Counted from the first letter of the stretch, positions 27,087 to 36,430 are shown. The stretch: DNA of 64,000 nt from CPC320 sp002336405 (GCA_949372595.1 CASIAN010000001.1:1-64000); one strand, 5' to 3'. Notes: generated by a model from the sequence alone, not told the origin. Made by a program: numbers and translations.

Positions 27087-28195
27087 TACACGCGCCCCTG
27101 TGATTGAGCTGCCGTGTCACTGACAATCCGGTTGCCGGTTGCCCGGTCAAAAAGGTGAATATTCGCAGCGTCAATGGTAACAAATTCTGCGCCGTGATCT
27201 GGCCCCGGAGTACCTGCGGGTCGCGAGACCATAATTTCTCGGCCGTTCTGTGTCAGCGCCAGTGTCACGGTCTTTTCGTTAAGCGGCGTTTCAGTCTCGA
27301 CGTTGACCGGAATGGCATTTGCCGTGCCTCGCTCTACAAATTGGATCGCCTCGGGACGAATGCCGATCGTGCAGTCCCGACCGATCGCCACCCGGTAACC
27401 ATTATCAATCGCAACGGAAACCCCTGACAATGAAATATGTACGCCGCCGTCGACATCCGCAGGCCGCACATCAAGCAGGTTGATCACCGGATCGCCAAAC
27501 AGGCGGGCAATCCCGATATTGGCTGGTGCAAGGTAGATGTCTGTGGGCGAACCGATTTGTTCAATGCCGCGGGCGTTCATCACCGCAATCCGGTCACCCA
27601 GCGCCATCGCCTCTTTGTAGTCTTGGGTCACATAAACCACCGTCGCCATCTGATCCTTGAGCAGACGTGGTAATTCAAGACGCATTTCAAAGCGCAGTTT
27701 TGCGTCCACGTTGCGCAGTGGATCATCAAGAAGCAAAATATCTGGCTCGCCGGCCAAGGCACGGCCCAATGCCGTGCGCTGCTTTTGTCCGTTCGACAGT
27801 TCCTTGGGTTTGTGACCCAGTACATGGTCAATCTTGAGCATACGGGCAATCTTGCCAACTGTTTCAGCGATAGCAGTCTTGCTCATTTTACGCGCCGTAA
27901 GAGGGGCAGCAATATTGTCTTTTGCTTCCATGTGTGGGAACAGAGCAAAGTTCTGAAATGCCATTCCGATGCCCCGATCTTCGGGTTCTACTCCGTTCAT
28001 ATCCCGATCCTGCAAAATAATTGTGCCCGCATCTGGTTCAATCACCCCGGCAATCAGACGTAGCAACACCGTTTTTCCAGCCCCAGACGGGCCAAACAAT
28101 ACCAGCGTTTCACCTCTGTCGACCGACAAGCTGACGCCATCCAATACAACGTCATCCTTAAAGGCTTTGACAATATCTTTAAGAATTAAACTCAC
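27086..28195 (-). CDS. ABC transporter ATP-binding protein (ery transporter, first)
   Basis: This is a 369-residue ATPase with Walker A GPSGAGKTV, Q-loop AFQNFALFPH, Walker B ILLLDDPLRNVDA and switch region VTQDYKEAMAL. The signature reads LSNGQKQRTALGRA, so the second Gly of LSGGQ is Asn. The switch His (VTHD) is Gln and the catalytic Glu after Walker B is Asp. Taken together, this subunit may have a degenerate ATP site, as in other heterodimeric ABC pairs. The C-terminal domain contains IGIRPEAIQF. Confidence 0.9.
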   Translation of the reverse strand: MSLILKDIVKAFKDDVVLDGVSLSVDRGETLVLFGPSGAGKTVLLRLIAGVIEPDAGTIILQDRDMNGVEPEDRGIGMAFQNFALFPHMEAKDNIAAPLTARKMSKTAIAETVGKIARMLKIDHVLGHKPKELSNGQKQRTALGRALAGEPDILLLDDPLRNVDAKLRFEMRLELPRLLKDQMATVVYVTQDYKEAMALGDRIAVMNARGIEQIGSPTDIYLAPANIGIARLFGDPVINLLDVRPADVDGGVHISLSGVSVAIDNGYRVAIGRDCTIGIRPEAIQFVERGTANAIPVNVETETPLNEKTVTLALTQNGREIMVSRPAGTPGPDHGAEFVTIDAANIHLFDRATGNRIVSDTAAQSQGRV

Positions 28196-28198
28196 GGT

Positions 28199-29059
28199 CT
28201 ATCCTTTCACCGCGCCAAGGCTGAGGCCTTCGACGAGATAGCGTTGTGCATAAAGAGCAAGAGCAAAGGTTGGAGCAATCGACAGGATGATACCCGCCGC
28301 GATCTGTCCATATTGCACACCTGAAGCGGTGATAAAGGCCAAGGCACCTACAGTGACAGGTTGCTTATCCGCTGAGGCAAGCACCAGCGCGAAGATAAAG
28401 TTATTCCACGCGAATATGAAGGCCAGCAAGGCAGCCGCTGCAATGCCAGGCCCCGCGAGTGGCAAGGCGATCTTGCGGAAAGTCGTCCACCAACGGTGCC
28501 CCGCAATGCGGTAGGCATATTCGATATCCGCCGGGATATCTTCAAAATAGCCGCGCACGATCCACAAGATCAGTGGCAGCACGATCAGTTGATAGACCCA
28601 GATCAGACCACCATAGGTGTTGGCCAACCCAATCTGCTGGAAATAGATCGTCAGCGGCAAAAGTACCAAAAGTGGAGGCGCAAAGCGGAAAGATAACAGC
28701 GTAAATGCGATATCCTCAGAACCGCGAAACTTGAGCCTTGCAAAAGCATAGGCCGCAGGCACACCAAGGATCAGGCCGACTGCCACAGCGCTTGTGGACA
28801 GGAACAGTGAGTTAAATAGGTTCCCCATGAATTTGATCTCAAGTGAACTGGTGTCCGTCACCAACTGGCCAGTGATCAACCCGCGATAGTTCTGCATGGT
28901 CGGTTCAAAAAACATTGACGGAGGCACTTGCAGGATTGTCGAATTGGTCTGGAACGACATCAGGATAATCCAGAAAATTGGGAACATGAAAAATAGGATC
29001 ACGAGCGTGATCGCGATCCCACGCAGAACCCGCTCGAGAGTTGACGTCGTGTTCATCAT
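28199..29059 (-). CDS. ABC transporter permease (MalG type, ery transporter)
   Basis: This 286-residue inner-membrane protein begins VLRGIAITLVILFFMFPIFW. Its EAA-like loop is DIEYAYRIAGHRWWTTFRKI at about residue 180, with the usual EAA replaced by EYAYRIAG. The end LVEGLSLGAVKG is typical of MalG-type subunits. It lies 3 bases upstream of the first ATPase gene and 8 bases after the MalF-type permease. Confidence 0.9.
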   Translation of the reverse strand: MMNTTSTLERVLRGIAITLVILFFMFPIFWIILMSFQTNSTILQVPPSMFFEPTMQNYRGLITGQLVTDTSSLEIKFMGNLFNSLFLSTSAVAVGLILGVPAAYAFARLKFRGSEDIAFTLLSFRFAPPLLVLLPLTIYFQQIGLANTYGGLIWVYQLIVLPLILWIVRGYFEDIPADIEYAYRIAGHRWWTTFRKIALPLAGPGIAAAALLAFIFAWNNFIFALVLASADKQPVTVGALAFITASGVQYGQIAAGIILSIAPTFALALYAQRYLVEGLSLGAVKG

Positions 29060-29067
29060 CCCACTCC

Positions 29068-29991
29068 TTATGCGTCGCCGCGCTGGTTTTCACGCAGACG
29101 CAGCCAGTTTTTGATAAAGATGTTCGACAGAAAATAGGTGATCGCCCAAAGGATCATCATAAGTGCAGCCGAACGACCTACATTCGTTGATTGGAAAAAG
29201 TTCAGATAGGCCTCGACCTGAAACACAGTCAGCGAGTCGCCAGGGCCGCCTTGGGTCATCGCGTAAATAATGTCGAATTGCTGGATGCTTTCGATAACAC
29301 GGAATAAAACAGCCGTCAGCAGAAAGGGCGTCAGCATTGGCAAAGTGATCTTGTAAAACACGAGCCAGCGGGGAACACCATCCAATGCAGCCGCCTCGAA
29401 GGGCTGTGGCGGCAAAGATCGCAAACCTGCCAAAAGAAGGATCATGATGAATGGAGTATAAACCCAGACGTCGACGATCACGACGGTCAGCATCGCAGTT
29501 TGTGGGTCCGAAGCCCAATTGAAATCCTGAACTCCAAGCAGGGTCGCAAAATAGGATAGGATGCCAAAGCCGGGGTTTGTCATCAACTTCCACATCAAAG
29601 CAGCAAGTGCCGGGGCCGTCATCAGCGGCATCAGGAGCATGATCGACACAAAGTTGTTAAAACGTGACCGCTTTTGCAGCAAAAGCGCGATTCCCAGACC
29701 AAACAGCAGTTCGACACCCACGGCGCAGAACGCATAGGTCAAAGATACTTTGAGCGTATTCCAGAAGGACAAATCCGTCATAAAATTCAAGTAATTTTCG
29801 CCCCAGTTGAATTTGCGTGCCCAGGGCTGGGACAACCGATAGCGCTGCAATGAATAGATCAAAGCTGTAAAAAATGGTATCAGAATGCCGATGCAGGTCA
29901 GCAAAGCCGGAAGGCTCAGAAGGTAGGGCAGCATACGACGGCTGACTTTAAATCGCCGTGGCTTGGGGCCACTGATAGACACATCCGACAT
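29068..29991 (-). CDS. ABC transporter permease (MalF type, ery transporter)
   Basis: This 307-residue inner-membrane permease has a first segment MLPYLLSLPALLTCIGILIP and an EAA loop QPFEAAALDGVPRWLVFYKI near residue 195. It is the partner of the MalG-type permease directly downstream. Two stem-loops separate it from the binding-protein gene, so it is probably made at a lower level. Confidence 0.9.
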   Translation of the reverse strand: MSDVSISGPKPRRFKVSRRMLPYLLSLPALLTCIGILIPFFTALIYSLQRYRLSQPWARKFNWGENYLNFMTDLSFWNTLKVSLTYAFCAVGVELLFGLGIALLLQKRSRFNNFVSIMLLMPLMTAPALAALMWKLMTNPGFGILSYFATLLGVQDFNWASDPQTAMLTVVIVDVWVYTPFIMILLLAGLRSLPPQPFEAAALDGVPRWLVFYKITLPMLTPFLLTAVLFRVIESIQQFDIIYAMTQGGPGDSLTVFQVEAYLNFFQSTNVGRSAALMMILWAITYFLSNIFIKNWLRLRENQRGDA

Positions 29992-30010
29992 GGGGAAAAA
30001 ATCTCCTAAA

Positions 30011-30031
30011 TTCCTGATATCAGATCAGGAA
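30011..30031 (-). terminator. Intercistronic stem-loop, second
   Basis: TTCCTGAT (30011-30018) and ATCAGGAA (30024-30031) form a perfect 8-base stem with a 5-base loop, 20 bases before the MalF-type permease start. It may lessen readthrough or protect the binding-protein message. Confidence 0.45.
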
Positions 30032-30065
30032 GGAAAAATCGCAATCAAAGTGAAAAGCATAAATG

Positions 30066-30098
30066 TTTGGCCCGCCCAGCACGTGCAGACGGGCCAAA
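30066..30098 (-). terminator. Intercistronic stem-loop after ery binding-protein gene
   Basis: TTTGGCCCG (30066-30074) and CGGGCCAAA (30090-30098) form a perfect 9-base G/C-rich stem 17 bases past the binding-protein stop. On the message strand it is followed by a moderately T-rich stretch. It likely acts as a partial terminator or mRNA-stabilising hairpin. Confidence 0.6.
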
Positions 30099-30115
30099 TC
30101 TAAAGCACTACTAAC

Positions 30116-31561
30116 TTAGTGCAAGCCTGCTTCACCCAGCTGATTGTTCACTGATTCAGCTAGCATATCGAGGCCTTCATCAACAGGCACCTCATTCGCA
30201 ACCATCTTTTGCAGTGTCTCAGCCCATTCTGTCGTCAGATCAAAGAAAAGCGGCTGTGGCGTGAACTTAATCGATGCTCCGGGTGCTGATGCGTCGTGCA
30301 TTTCCACGTAGCCTGAATACTTGGCTGACAGCTTGTCACGGAACATTCCATCCGCCCAAACTGAAGACCGTGCTGGGTTCACAAGGTCCATTTCGCGTGC
30401 ACCGAACAAGTCATGTTCTGGGCCAGTCACCCACTGCAGGAAGTACCAAGCAGCATCCTTGTTCTGAGAGGCTTTGGACATTGCCATTGACCAGATCCAG
30501 ATATTAGGAGTAGGGGCCGCTGCGTCAGGGTTGGCTGCAAAACCAGAGAAGGCAAGGTTGCCCGCCTCAGCATTATCACCGCCATTCATGAAGTAGCCCA
30601 AAATGTCGGCATCAAACATCATTGCTGACTTGCCTGCGCCAACATCTGTACCAACCTGATACCATGTGTGTGTTGACCAGTCAGGTGCACCGGAATCCTG
30701 AATCATTTTGACCCATTTACTGTGATACTCCTTAGACACATCCGTATTCATCGCCGCTGACAACATGCCATCATTACCAACAGTCAGATCGACCTGATCA
30801 AAGTTGGTATAGCCCGACAGGAAGCCTGGGTGGATCGTGGCCCAACTGCGCGAGCCACGCACACCAATACCGTAGCCGTCTGCCATAACAGCTTTAGCCG
30901 CAGCAGCCGTATCCAGCAACTCGTCGATGTTGGTTGGTACAGCTAGGCCATTGGCATCAAAAATACGCTGGTTGTAAGTCAGATTGTTCTGCTCATAGGC
31001 AAGTGGGATACACCACTGCTTAGCATCATCCGACCCGATGGCTGCACCTGGCACACCGCTCCAAGCACAGGATTTACGAACGCCTTCAAGCACGTCATCC
31101 CAAGCATAGTCGGGGTTAGTCTTGGTGTCGTCCATAATCCATTCGTTCAGATCCTCGACCCAGCCGGCAGGACCATAAGTCCAAGTCATGTATGCACCCG
31201 TCATGAATGCATCGTATTCGCTGGAACCTGAGGCCAGCGCTGCAGTCACTTTGTCGAAATACACATCTTCAGGAAAGACATCATATTCCACGTCCATACC
31301 CGTCAGTTCTTTAAAGTTTTCAAGGTTGGCGATCATCGCATCTGTATAGGGGTGCTGGTTCAGCAACAGCCGCACCGTTGTGCCTTCGTGCTTTTTCCAA
31401 TCAAACCCATTCTGGGCGAGCGCGCGCGTCGCGGATGCGTTTACCAAAACCGCCGCCGCCGATGTGCTGAGACCGAGGGCGCCAAGCCCTTTGAATAATT
31501 CACGTCGGCTCATCCGTCCCGCAGTATAGCTGTCAATCAGCTTGTTTTCCTTATCGTACAT
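30116..31561 (-). CDS. ABC transporter solute-binding protein, Tat-exported (ery transporter)
   Basis: This 481-residue periplasmic protein has a twin-arginine signal (MSRRELFKGLGALGLSTSAA ... ALA at about residues 17-49), so it is exported folded. The mature part has the type 1 binding-protein fold (EGTTVRLLLNQHPYTDAMIA, VYFDKVTAALASGSSEYDAF). It lies 28 bases downstream of eryD and heads the transporter genes. Erythritol or a related tetritol is the likely ligand from context only. Confidence 0.88.
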   Translation of the reverse strand: MYDKENKLIDSYTAGRMSRRELFKGLGALGLSTSAAAVLVNASATRALAQNGFDWKKHEGTTVRLLLNQHPYTDAMIANLENFKELTGMDVEYDVFPEDVYFDKVTAALASGSSEYDAFMTGAYMTWTYGPAGWVEDLNEWIMDDTKTNPDYAWDDVLEGVRKSCAWSGVPGAAIGSDDAKQWCIPLAYEQNNLTYNQRIFDANGLAVPTNIDELLDTAAAAKAVMADGYGIGVRGSRSWATIHPGFLSGYTNFDQVDLTVGNDGMLSAAMNTDVSKEYHSKWVKMIQDSGAPDWSTHTWYQVGTDVGAGKSAMMFDADILGYFMNGGDNAEAGNLAFSGFAANPDAAAPTPNIWIWSMAMSKASQNKDAAWYFLQWVTGPEHDLFGAREMDLVNPARSSVWADGMFRDKLSAKYSGYVEMHDASAPGASIKFTPQPLFFDLTTEWAETLQKMVANEVPVDEGLDMLAESVNNQLGEAGLH

Positions 31562-31589
31562 TTTTTATCTCCCTATGTGTTTATTTAGT

Positions 31590-32546
31590 TTAGCTTTCGA
31601 GCAGGGCGATTGCCGTGCGCTCATCGGTTATGAGACCGCTCAAGTAGCCACTCATCACCACAGACCGGATCGCTCCGACCTTCTCCATGCCGCCTGCAAT
31701 GGCGACAATTCCCTTGCCGTCAAGCTGACCTAGCCCAGCGGATATTGTTCTGGCGGTCAGCGAGGTATGCACCTGCTGCCCCGTGGCATCAAAGAAGTGG
31801 CCAAGCAGTTCACCGACGCCACCCTTGGCCACAACATCTATTATCTCACACATTTCGATCATGCCCGATGAAACCAGCGATGCACTTGGCTCAGTTGTGC
31901 CAATGCTGACCACCTTCAGCTCCGCACTAGCCGCCATTTTAAATACCTTAGACACGCCGCGCTGGTTCAACATTACTTCGCGATCCTCAACAGTATTGGC
32001 GAAAAATGGGACTGGCATGACATAAGCTGTGGCTCCAGTTTTCTCTGTTAATCGCGCCATTACATCATAGGGTGTCGCCGAGTAGTTTCGAGTAAGACCG
32101 CCCAGCAAAGATACGAAATTGACAGCAGTTTTGTTGGACCGATTCATTTGAGCGACAGATGCCGCCAAGGTCCGGCCATGACCGACCCCGATACAATTAT
32201 GTTGCCCATTGTCGATTTCACGCATGAGAAAAGATGCGCCAGCCACACCCAATGCTTGCAATGGCAAACCCTCTTCTCCTAAATCAGGAGCGACTTCACA
32301 AGTATCCAGACCATATTTAGCAGAGAGCCCATTTTCGAGGGCGATACATTCAGATATATCCCCTTCGATAGTCACTTTGACCAACCCGTCTTGAACTGCA
32401 CGCGCAATCAACCGATGCGCCTTGACTGATGACACGCCTAGTCGCTTAGCAACCAAAGACTGGGTCAGCCCCCCCACGTAGTGCAACCAAGCCGCACGCA
32501 CCGACAGACTTGTCTCTTGCTCCATTCTTTTTGCGGCGTGTCTCAT
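31590..32546 (-). CDS. eryD: SorC-family regulator EryD
   Basis: This is a 318-residue regulator. The N-terminal helix-turn-helix is LTQSLVAKRLGVSSVKAHRL at about residues 28-47. The C-terminal sugar-phosphate sensor has IGVGHGRTLAASVAQ, VNFVSLLGGLTRNY and AYVMPVPFFANTVEDREVML, matching my recollection of Brucella EryD closely. Known EryD represses the ery operon and is relieved by erythritol. Here it is the first gene of the leftward operon, so it would control itself. An internal ATG at 32525 is an alternative start. Confidence 0.9.
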   Translation of the reverse strand: MRHAAKRMEQETSLSVRAAWLHYVGGLTQSLVAKRLGVSSVKAHRLIARAVQDGLVKVTIEGDISECIALENGLSAKYGLDTCEVAPDLGEEGLPLQALGVAGASFLMREIDNGQHNCIGVGHGRTLAASVAQMNRSNKTAVNFVSLLGGLTRNYSATPYDVMARLTEKTGATAYVMPVPFFANTVEDREVMLNQRGVSKVFKMAASAELKVVSIGTTEPSASLVSSGMIEMCEIIDVVAKGGVGELLGHFFDATGQQVHTSLTARTISAGLGQLDGKGIVAIAGGMEKVGAIRSVVMSGYLSGLITDERTAIALLES

Positions 32547-32697
32547 TTACCCCCAACGCGTTTTAGTACGAACCCAACGGTTTAAATTAATTGATTTTTT
32601 TTTCACCCTACGAAAAAAATTGCATGAATAATGATTCTTGTCAATAAATTCGTCTATTGTAGGACAGAATAACTTGCAAAGCGGCAGCATTAAGCTT

Positions 32698-32854
32698 TCA
32701 CATTGACCAATAAATCTTCAATACATCAAATAAGGGCTTTGCAACAAATGCCGCTGATCCGTAAGCGTTGGTCACAAGTAACCCCATAATCAAGACGGCA
32801 ACTAACGACAGCGTCACTGCGGCAACGCTTAATGCCGATGCGGCTATGATTTAG
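32698..32854 (-). other. Short hydrophobic reading frame after the second SorC gene
   Basis: Directly after the TAA of the SorC gene the same frame stays open for about 51 codons and encodes a hydrophobic stretch (TLSLVAVLIMGLLVTNAYGS), ending LKIYWSM. There is no ATG at the beginning; an internal GTG or ATG could start it. It may be a lost 3' gene fragment of a membrane protein or a small membrane peptide. Between it and eryD (32547-32697) lies an A/T-rich stretch likely to hold the ery promoter. Confidence 0.25.
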
Positions 32855-33853
32855 CTATTTGAGTGATAATATTGCTTTTGCGGTAATTTCATCTGTTATG
32901 AAAACTGTCGGTTTCACTAATCTCAAACAACCGAGCAAGACCTTTACTTTCTCTTTGCCACCTGAAATTAAGATGCGGTCCTTGGCGTTTTTTAATCGAT
33001 CTATACCAATAGAAATGACTCGCGTATTTACATTGTGGTCAACGAGATCGCCGTCTTCTGATATAAAGTTATAAAGAAGATCACCAACGGCTCCAGCGGC
33101 TATGAGACTTTGACGTTCAGCTTCTGAAACGTGACCCAATCGGTAAGATGTCGTGATCCCTTCAATACCCCCAGCACTCAAAAAGGCGACATCAAGATCA
33201 TCAGCAAGTTCAAAAATTTGATTGATACCACAATGCTCAAGTAAAGCATGTTTGGTTTCGGCGCTGTCGACAAGTGCAGGCGCAGGTACAAGATAACCTT
33301 CGCCATTAAATAATTCAGTAAATTGCCATGCAAATTCAGCCGGATTGAAGCGCTTGGCCTGCGAGATTCCACCAAGTAATGAGATCACACGGATTTTTTC
33401 TAAGTCGCTGCCGCGAATATGTGGCAGTGTAGAGTACAGAGTCCTGCCCCAGCCCACTCCAATTTTCATATCTGACTGAACATAATTTGAGATAAACTGG
33501 CCAGCGATGGACGCAATTGCTTTGGTTGGATCTAGTTCTTCGCTCGCCATTGGGGCGATGATGACTTTCGCGATTCCAAAAGCGTGCTCGACTGCGCGCT
33601 CGACCTCAATGATTGAAGAGATCGAAGCGTTTATTCTTATATCGACCTCACCTCTCTTACGCGCCTCAGCGAGAAGTCTGGTCACTTGTACACGATTTAT
33701 TTTAAGAAGTTTAGCCGTCGCTTGTTGCGTTAATCCTTCAACATAATAGAGCCAAGCGGCTCGAACGCGCATCTCCCGGCTAGGGTCTATGCTGCTATTG
33801 TGACGTTCTATGATTGTGTTATCAGTTTGATGAATCGACGAAGTGTCTGTCAT
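32855..33853 (-). CDS. SorC-family transcriptional regulator
   Basis: This 332-residue regulator has the helix-turn-helix LTQQATAKLLKINRVQVTRL and a sugar-phosphate sensor domain (IGVGWGRTLYSTLPHIRG, IRVISLLGGISQAKR, AFLSAGGIEG). The coding sequence is more A/T rich than eryD. It stands between the ery operon and the DRL/PfkB locus, which has no other regulator near it. It is the best candidate to control that locus. SorC proteins usually sense a phosphorylated sugar intermediate. Confidence 0.9.
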   Translation of the reverse strand: MTDTSSIHQTDNTIIERHNSSIDPSREMRVRAAWLYYVEGLTQQATAKLLKINRVQVTRLLAEARKRGEVDIRINASISSIIEVERAVEHAFGIAKVIIAPMASEELDPTKAIASIAGQFISNYVQSDMKIGVGWGRTLYSTLPHIRGSDLEKIRVISLLGGISQAKRFNPAEFAWQFTELFNGEGYLVPAPALVDSAETKHALLEHCGINQIFELADDLDVAFLSAGGIEGITTSYRLGHVSEAERQSLIAAGAVGDLLYNFISEDGDLVDHNVNTRVISIGIDRLKNAKDRILISGGKEKVKVLLGCLRLVKPTVFITDEITAKAILSLK

Positions 33854-34263
33854 CGGATTAACCTATCCTTAGCTTCTGCTGCCTGTAGAGGCCCAATTCG
33901 TGGAGCCCTTGTTTTCGTATCGCTAAACTTCAAATCCTAAAGCCAAGCAAGGTGCTATTTTGCATTTCACATTGCACAAGATTGAAGGTCCAGCATTGGG
34001 GACCCGACGCTATGGATGACCTTAGTGAAATCAAACCCCTTCGTCTACATTTTCAGTCAGACGGGTAGGGGTTTTCGGGTGATCACGCCAGCGTTTATAA
34101 TGTAGCGGTTTCAATTGATATCTGGGTTTGCGATGTTTATTCTTGAGACTAGAACAGGTAGGATCAAATGGGGTGTCAAGGCCGGGCAATGTTGGGGTAC
34201 GATGAGCGAACAATCAATGGCCCAGCGGCTTCTATAATGTAAGGTCATACCAACCTGCAAGGA
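33854..34263. other. No recognisable gene
   Basis: This is the upstream region of the second SorC gene followed by unassigned sequence. It presumably holds the regulator's promoter; no clear motif was seen. Confidence 0.4.
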
Positions 34264-34760
34264 TCAGAAATCTTGAGCCCATTGGTGGTGTCCAGTGGAA
34301 ATGATACATGAGAGCTGATCGAGCAACTTATTCCAGATATTACAGCAATTATTGGCGGTCTCATGATAGAATTCTAAGACACGGTTGACGAGCCAGTTAT
34401 CGCGCAGAAATATCCCGGATATTTTCGGCTGGATTGAAATTTGAAAATTTGACCAGTAACAGGATGCTGCTTTTATTTTCGGGTATGGTGCGTGCCTTGC
34501 GCATACTTATATGCCACCGGGCCTAGTTTATGAATATTGTGGCTTAGATATCAAGCGCCACATCCCTAACTATTTCAGCAAAATTTAGGATCATCGGGTC
34601 GGTGTTGCAAAACGGCAGGACAGGCCCTGTGCTCTTGCCCAAGGCTGGAAAAATCGCTTTGAAGATGCAAGTCGATATGATGCGTTGATAGTACGGTGCC
34701 GATGGACCTGTATTCCGGCTCGCCCACTGGCGCATGATTTTGTTCTTACGGCCGCAACAC
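34264..34760 (-). pseudogene. IS630-type transposase, C-terminal half, broken
   Basis: Reading leftward from about 34760: GRKNKIMRQWASRNTGPSAP, then YYQRIISTCIFKAIFPALGK, GPVLPFCNTDPMILNFAEIV, a gap with frame changes, then LLLVKFSNFNPAENI, and after a further shift RDNWLVNRVLEFYHETANNC and ISTGHHQWAQDF with a stop at 34264. These are the ordered landmarks of an IS630-family DDE transposase, whose last catalytic Glu sits in the NPAEN motif. Several shifts and a lost segment make it inactive. Confidence 0.7.
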
Positions 34761-34767
34761 GTCCGTC

Positions 34768-34882
34768 AATAACATTGTCGAAAGCCGCATGCGTCCCATG
34801 GCACTAAACTGTAAAAATATACCATTCGCTGGCCATGATGCTGGCGCTTAAAACTGGCCAATGCTAGCATCCATTATTGAGA
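34768..34882 (+). pseudogene. IS66-type transposase (TnpC) fragment
   Basis: The short frame reads NNIVESRMRPMALNCKNIPF, then AGHDAGA, a stop, and NWPMLASIIE. This corresponds to the conserved NNxxERxIRPxALxRKNxLFAGH ... NWxxxASLIET segment of IS66 transposases. Only this scrap is left. The following 34883-35159 holds no gene I can recognise. Confidence 0.6.
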
Positions 34883-35159
34883 GATGTACGTTGTACAATA
34901 TTCCCACCCCCTATTTGACAAAGCTGCGTACGGCCATTGCAAATGGTTGCAAGTGGAAAGGCATAAAGCAATTGCTCAGGCGGATTTTTGGAAATTGCGA
35001 CACCGCATACCTCAAAACCACCGCAGGCTGAAATAGAAAAGAGGCTGATTTTAATGCCGCCCGCGACAACACAATGCCGCCGCTTATGCGGCCGAGTATT
35101 GCTCTGCCGTCCACTCTGAAAATCATCGGAACAAAAGTTGGTATTATGATAAACCTGTG

Positions 35160-36428
35160 TCAGTTTAGCATTAAAGCCGCTGGGTTTTCGACGAGTTCCT
35201 TGAATTTCTTCAACCAAACGGCTCCAAGAGCGCCATCAACAACCCGGTGATCGCAAGACAAAGTAACACACATCACTGTGACAACTTTGGGCTTTCCCTC
35301 ACCGTCAGGAATGAACTGAGGTGTGCCTTGCCCCACTGCGAGGATCATGCTCTGAGGGGGATTGATGATTGCAGTGAAAGATTTAACACCAAACATCCCA
35401 AGGTTTGAGATCGAAAATGATCCCCCCTGATATTCTTGGCTAGAAAGCTTACCAGTTTTTGCGCGTGCAGCAAGATCGCCAATTTCGGCAGAGATTGTTT
35501 GAATATCTTTCTTCTGTGCATCCCTCACGACGGGAGTAATCAGCCCACCATCGACAGAAACAGCAACTGAAATATGCGCGCCCTCATACTTGATAATGTT
35601 GTCTCCATCCCAAGACGCATTTGCCTCTGGAACCGCCGTAAGTGCAGCTGCCGACGCTTTGATCAATAGGTCGTTCACGGACACCCTCTTGGAACCGCTA
35701 TTTTCCAGAACCAAGTTAATCTGCGCCCGCATTGTAAGAAGTGCGTCAATCTCTAAGTCAGCGTTGAGGTAGAAATGCGGAACGGTGTTTTTGCTCTCGG
35801 TTAGCCTAGATGCGATCACAGACCGCATGCGGGTCACAGGCACTTTGGTATACGCCAAGCCAAGATCGTCAGCGGTTTTTTGTGCCCCGGTCTTATCGCC
35901 AGATTTGATGGTGTCAGACAGCAGGGAAGGCGGGTCTACTTCAGCGGCTTCTTTGACGTCTGCACAGACAATGCGTCCTCTTGGGCCTGAGCCATTTATA
36001 GAGTGAATATCGAGGTTTAGTCTTTTTGCCACACGTCTTGCCAGAGGTGTGGCTCTTTTTCCGCCTGCGGTCGAGGATGCAATTTTTGTTTTTTCGGCAG
36101 CGGGCGCTTCGGTTTTGGACCCTGCGTCAGCGACGGTATCGAACCCATTACCTTTGCCGTCTGATCCCGTTGGCTGTACCACTTGCTCGCCCTCCGCAAA
36201 AAGCCAGCCAACGGTTTGCCCAATTGGAATTATATCCCCATTTTTTGCGCTCACGAAATGCAGGGTTCCGGTGCCTGGGCTCTCCACTTCCATGGTCGCC
36301 TTGTCAGTTTCAATGTCAAATAAAGCTTCGCCCTTTGCGACTATTTCACCTTCAGCCTTGTGCCAGCCTGCGATTGTACCGGACGACATGTCCATATCGA
36401 CCTTTGGTAAAATTACTTCTATTGGCAT
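35160..36428 (-). CDS. Dihydrolipoamide acyltransferase (E2) of a 2-oxoacid/acetoin-type dehydrogenase
   Basis: This is a 422-residue E2. The N-terminal lipoyl domain has the lipoylated Lys in FDIETDKATMEVESPGTG at about residue 43. A flexible linker follows, then the peripheral subunit-binding domain (TPLARRVAKRLNLDIHSING) at about 130-165. The C-terminal catalytic domain ends with the active-site CDHRVVDGALGAVWLKKFKE. It forms the core that moves the acyl group from E1 to CoA. No E3 gene is in the cluster, so a shared lipoamide dehydrogenase must serve it. It lies 2 bases after E1 beta. Acetoin (AcoC-like) or a similar acyloin is a more likely substrate class than pyruvate, given the neighbouring DRL. 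Confidence 0.87.
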   Translation of the reverse strand: MPIEVILPKVDMDMSSGTIAGWHKAEGEIVAKGEALFDIETDKATMEVESPGTGTLHFVSAKNGDIIPIGQTVGWLFAEGEQVVQPTGSDGKGNGFDTVADAGSKTEAPAAEKTKIASSTAGGKRATPLARRVAKRLNLDIHSINGSGPRGRIVCADVKEAAEVDPPSLLSDTIKSGDKTGAQKTADDLGLAYTKVPVTRMRSVIASRLTESKNTVPHFYLNADLEIDALLTMRAQINLVLENSGSKRVSVNDLLIKASAAALTAVPEANASWDGDNIIKYEGAHISVAVSVDGGLITPVVRDAQKKDIQTISAEIGDLAARAKTGKLSSQEYQGGSFSISNLGMFGVKSFTAIINPPQSMILAVGQGTPQFIPDGEGKPKVVTVMCVTLSCDHRVVDGALGAVWLKKFKELVENPAALMLN

Positions 36429-36430
36429 GA

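Noticed and set aside
30274..30507. Plus-strand frame inside the ery binding-protein gene
   Set aside because: Antisense shadow of a clear Tat-exported protein.
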